Source: Clostridia bacterium
Lineage (GTDB): Bacteria; Bacillota; Clostridia; Christensenellales; DTU072
NCBI GenBank assembly: GCA_028703745.1
Contig: JAQVME010000062.1
Span: 1-7,303, forward strand
DNA length: 7,303 bases
Reading direction: 5' to 3'
Shown: positions 5,853 to 7,303 of the stretch, in pieces
How the letters are laid out: every line of letters starts with the position of its first letter
Numbering within the stretch: the stretch's first letter is position 1
The notes under the pieces: model-generated
Told to the model about the DNA's origin: nothing
What the model saw: the letters and a program-made list of their open reading frames with translations, nothing else
The model's database searches: none
Program-made: the position numbers and the translations under genes

Positions 5853-7234
5853 TATTTACCTCTCCCGGCAAACTTGTCAAGCATTGCCTGCGCGGCCTTT
5901 CTGCCTGCGCCCATAGCTAGAATTACTGTTGCGGAGCCCGTCACGGCATCACCGCCGGCATATACGTTCTCCATTGTGGTTTGATAGTTTTCGTCAACTA
6001 CCAGCGTACCTTTTTTGGCGGTCTCAAGTTCCGCCGTCGTGTTCTTGATGAGCGGATTGGGGCTTGTCCCCAGACTCATTATTACCTGATCGCACTCTAT
6101 TATATACTCCGAACCGGGTATGGGTACGGGACTTCTTCTGCCGCCTTCGTCAGGCTCTCCAAGCTGCATCTTTATGCATTTTATGCCTTCCACTCTGTCC
6201 GTTCCGACAATCTCCACGGGGTTATTGAGCAGCATAAATATTATGCCTTCCTGTTCGGCGTGGACTATCTCCTCATGCCTTGCAGGCATCTCGTCTCTTG
6301 AACGGCGATAGACGACAAAGACCTTTTCGGAGCCAAGACGAAGCGCCGTTCTGGCAGCGTCCATAGCCACGTTGCCGGCACCCACAACGACAACTCTTTT
6401 GCCCCTTTGAAGCGGCGTAGCGCTGCCGGGCAAATAAGCCTTCATGAGATTGGCTCTGGTCAGAAATTCGTTCGCCGACGATACGCCGCTGAGGTTCTCT
6501 CCTTTGATGTTCATAAACATAGGTAGCCCCGCGCCGCTGCCGATAAATACAAAATCGTATTCCTCCAGAAGCTCGTTTATGAGGAAGGTCTTGCCTATTA
6601 CGGTATTCAGCTTGAATTCCACACCCAGCTCCTTAAGCTTGTCTATTTCTTTTTGGACTATTTTTTTCGGCAGTCTAAATTCGGGTATGCCGTATACCAG
6701 CACGCCGCCCGCCTTGTGGAACGCTTCAAAAACCGTCACCTTGGCGCCATTCATGGCAAGCTCTCCCGCGCAGGACAGTCCGCTGGGACCGCTGCCGACT
6801 ACTGCCACGCGACAATCAATGCTCTTGTCGGATTTTGTGACTTTTTCGTCCTTCTCAAGAGCTCTGTCCGCGGCGTAACGCTCCAATGCGCCGATAGCCA
6901 CCGCGCCGCCCATTTTTGCATTATTTCTGACACAATATTTTTCACACTGTATCTCTTGCGGGCATACTCTGCCGCAAACCGCCGGAAGCGTGTTGGTGCC
7001 CTTTATGATTTCGTTTGCCTTGATTGGGTCGTTCTTTTTTAGCTGGGAAATAAATTCGGGGATATTTACCGCCACGGGACAACCTTTTTTGCATGGCGCG
7101 CTTTTGCAATTCAAGCACCTTTCGGCTTCAATAAGCATAGCCTGTTCGTCAAAGCCCTCTGAAACCTCCGAAAAATTCGCCGCTCTGACCGTGGGATTCT
7201 GTTCTCTTACGCGCTGTCTTTCTACTATCTTCAT
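5852..7234 (-). CDS. gltA: NADPH-dependent flavin oxidoreductase, NfnB / glutamate synthase small-subunit family
   Basis: This 460-aa protein belongs to the GltD/NfnB family of FAD- and NADPH-binding iron-sulfur proteins. The N-terminal part has two cysteine groups for [4Fe-4S] clusters: C40, C43, C48, C52 and C87, C91, C97, C101. The FAD site is VAVVGSGPSGLSCAGELA (143-160) with Glu170 ending the fold. The second dinucleotide site, VVVVGAGNVAMDAA (281-294), followed by VYRRSRDEMPA (308-318), binds NADPH. A C-terminal FAD motif, YAGGDAVTGSATVILAMGAG (425-444), closes the fold. No large glutamate synthase subunit is visible. The upstream remnant looks like NfnA, so I favour NfnB of the electron-bifurcating NADH-dependent ferredoxin:NADP oxidoreductase, although databases often name it gltA. 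ATG 7234 has AGAGGA 5 nt upstream; a TTG at 7255 lies within the preceding gene. The gene is coupled to obgE. The family is certain; the Nfn versus glutamate synthase role is inferred. Confidence 0.93.
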   Translation of the reverse strand: MKIVERQRVREQNPTVRAANFSEVSEGFDEQAMLIEAERCLNCKSAPCKKGCPVAVNIPEFISQLKKNDPIKANEIIKGTNTLPAVCGRVCPQEIQCEKYCVRNNAKMGGAVAIGALERYAADRALEKDEKVTKSDKSIDCRVAVVGSGPSGLSCAGELAMNGAKVTVFEAFHKAGGVLVYGIPEFRLPKKIVQKEIDKLKELGVEFKLNTVIGKTFLINELLEEYDFVFIGSGAGLPMFMNIKGENLSGVSSANEFLTRANLMKAYLPGSATPLQRGKRVVVVGAGNVAMDAARTALRLGSEKVFVVYRRSRDEMPARHEEIVHAEQEGIIFMLLNNPVEIVGTDRVEGIKCIKMQLGEPDEGGRRSPVPIPGSEYIIECDQVIMSLGTSPNPLIKNTTAELETAKKGTLVVDENYQTTMENVYAGGDAVTGSATVILAMGAGRKAAQAMLDKFAGRGK

Positions 7235-7236
7235 TT

Positions 7237-7303
7237 TTATCCTCTTATTCTGCAATTTGATTCTTTTTCTTGTTCGGAATAAAACCTCGATCTGGTTATT
7301 GCC
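7237..7303 (-). CDS. C-terminal remnant of probable NfnA (sulfide dehydrogenase-like FAD/NAD subunit), partial
   Basis: The frame entering from the right edge reads AITRSRFYSEQEKESNCRIRG and stops at TAA (7239-7237), 2 nt before the ATG of the NfnB-like gene, whose SD lies in the last codons. The stretch resembles the tail of NfnA-type flavoproteins, which typically end in an EAMxRxxMYxxEE-like helix, and such genes commonly sit directly upstream of the NfnB gene in Clostridia. The other two frames are either in frame with the downstream gene or interrupted by a stop near the edge. With only 21 residues visible, identity rests mainly on context. Confidence 0.5.
   Translation of the reverse strand, partial: AITRSRFYSEQEKESNCRIRG

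Noticed and set aside
6653..7042. 129-codon plus-strand frame within the NfnB-like gene, and neighbours at 5981-6878
   Set aside because: They lie antisense to conserved FAD and iron-sulfur coding segments and look like codon-bias shadows.

Overview
The window looks like chromosomal DNA from an endospore-forming, low-to-moderate GC Firmicute, most likely an uncultured member of class Clostridia. The main evidence is a full-length SpoIVA with its catalytic residues at the same positions as in Bacillus subtilis. Purine-rich Shine-Dalgarno (SD) sites and the set of Firmicute housekeeping genes agree with this. I see no mobile element, CRISPR array, tRNA, rRNA, phage gene or defence system.

Layout from right to left (all genes but one are on the minus strand): (i) 7303-4305 is a tight operon. 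It holds the last codons of a probable NfnA-type flavoprotein, an NfnB/GltA-type flavin oxidoreductase, the ribosome-assembly GTPase ObgE, and the small 50S-binding protein YhbY. Junctions are a 2-nt gap, a 1-nt TAATG overlap and a 15-nt gap. (ii) 3538-4284 (plus strand) is a four-helix membrane protein that I do not recognise. It converges on yhbY and diverges from spoIVA. (iii) 3411-1933 is spoIVA, preceded by a good sigma-E-type promoter match and followed by a hairpin terminator. (iv) 1850-1362 is a small amidase-like (Amidase_6-type) protein with no signal peptide, whose SD site abuts the terminator. (v) 1296-211 is the ribosome-splitting GTPase hflX, with its own housekeeping-type promoter and a glycine-expanded linker. 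(vi) 126-1 is the start of a lipoprotein gene that runs off the left edge, next to a nested inverted repeat.

Three themes coexist: electron bifurcation and NADPH supply (nfnAB), 50S ribosome assembly and rescue (obgE, yhbY, hflX), and spore coat assembly (spoIVA, possibly the amidase). SpoIVA, ObgE and HflX are all TRAFAC-class P-loop NTPases.

No clearly new system is visible. The most promising unknowns are the orphan membrane protein beside spoIVA, the cytosolic amidase beside spoIVA, and the dyad that overlaps the lipoprotein start codon. Several start codons were moved inward from longer TTG-initiated frames, because an ATG with a good SD lies a few codons downstream and each TTG lies in a promoter, SD site, terminator or the end of the preceding gene.
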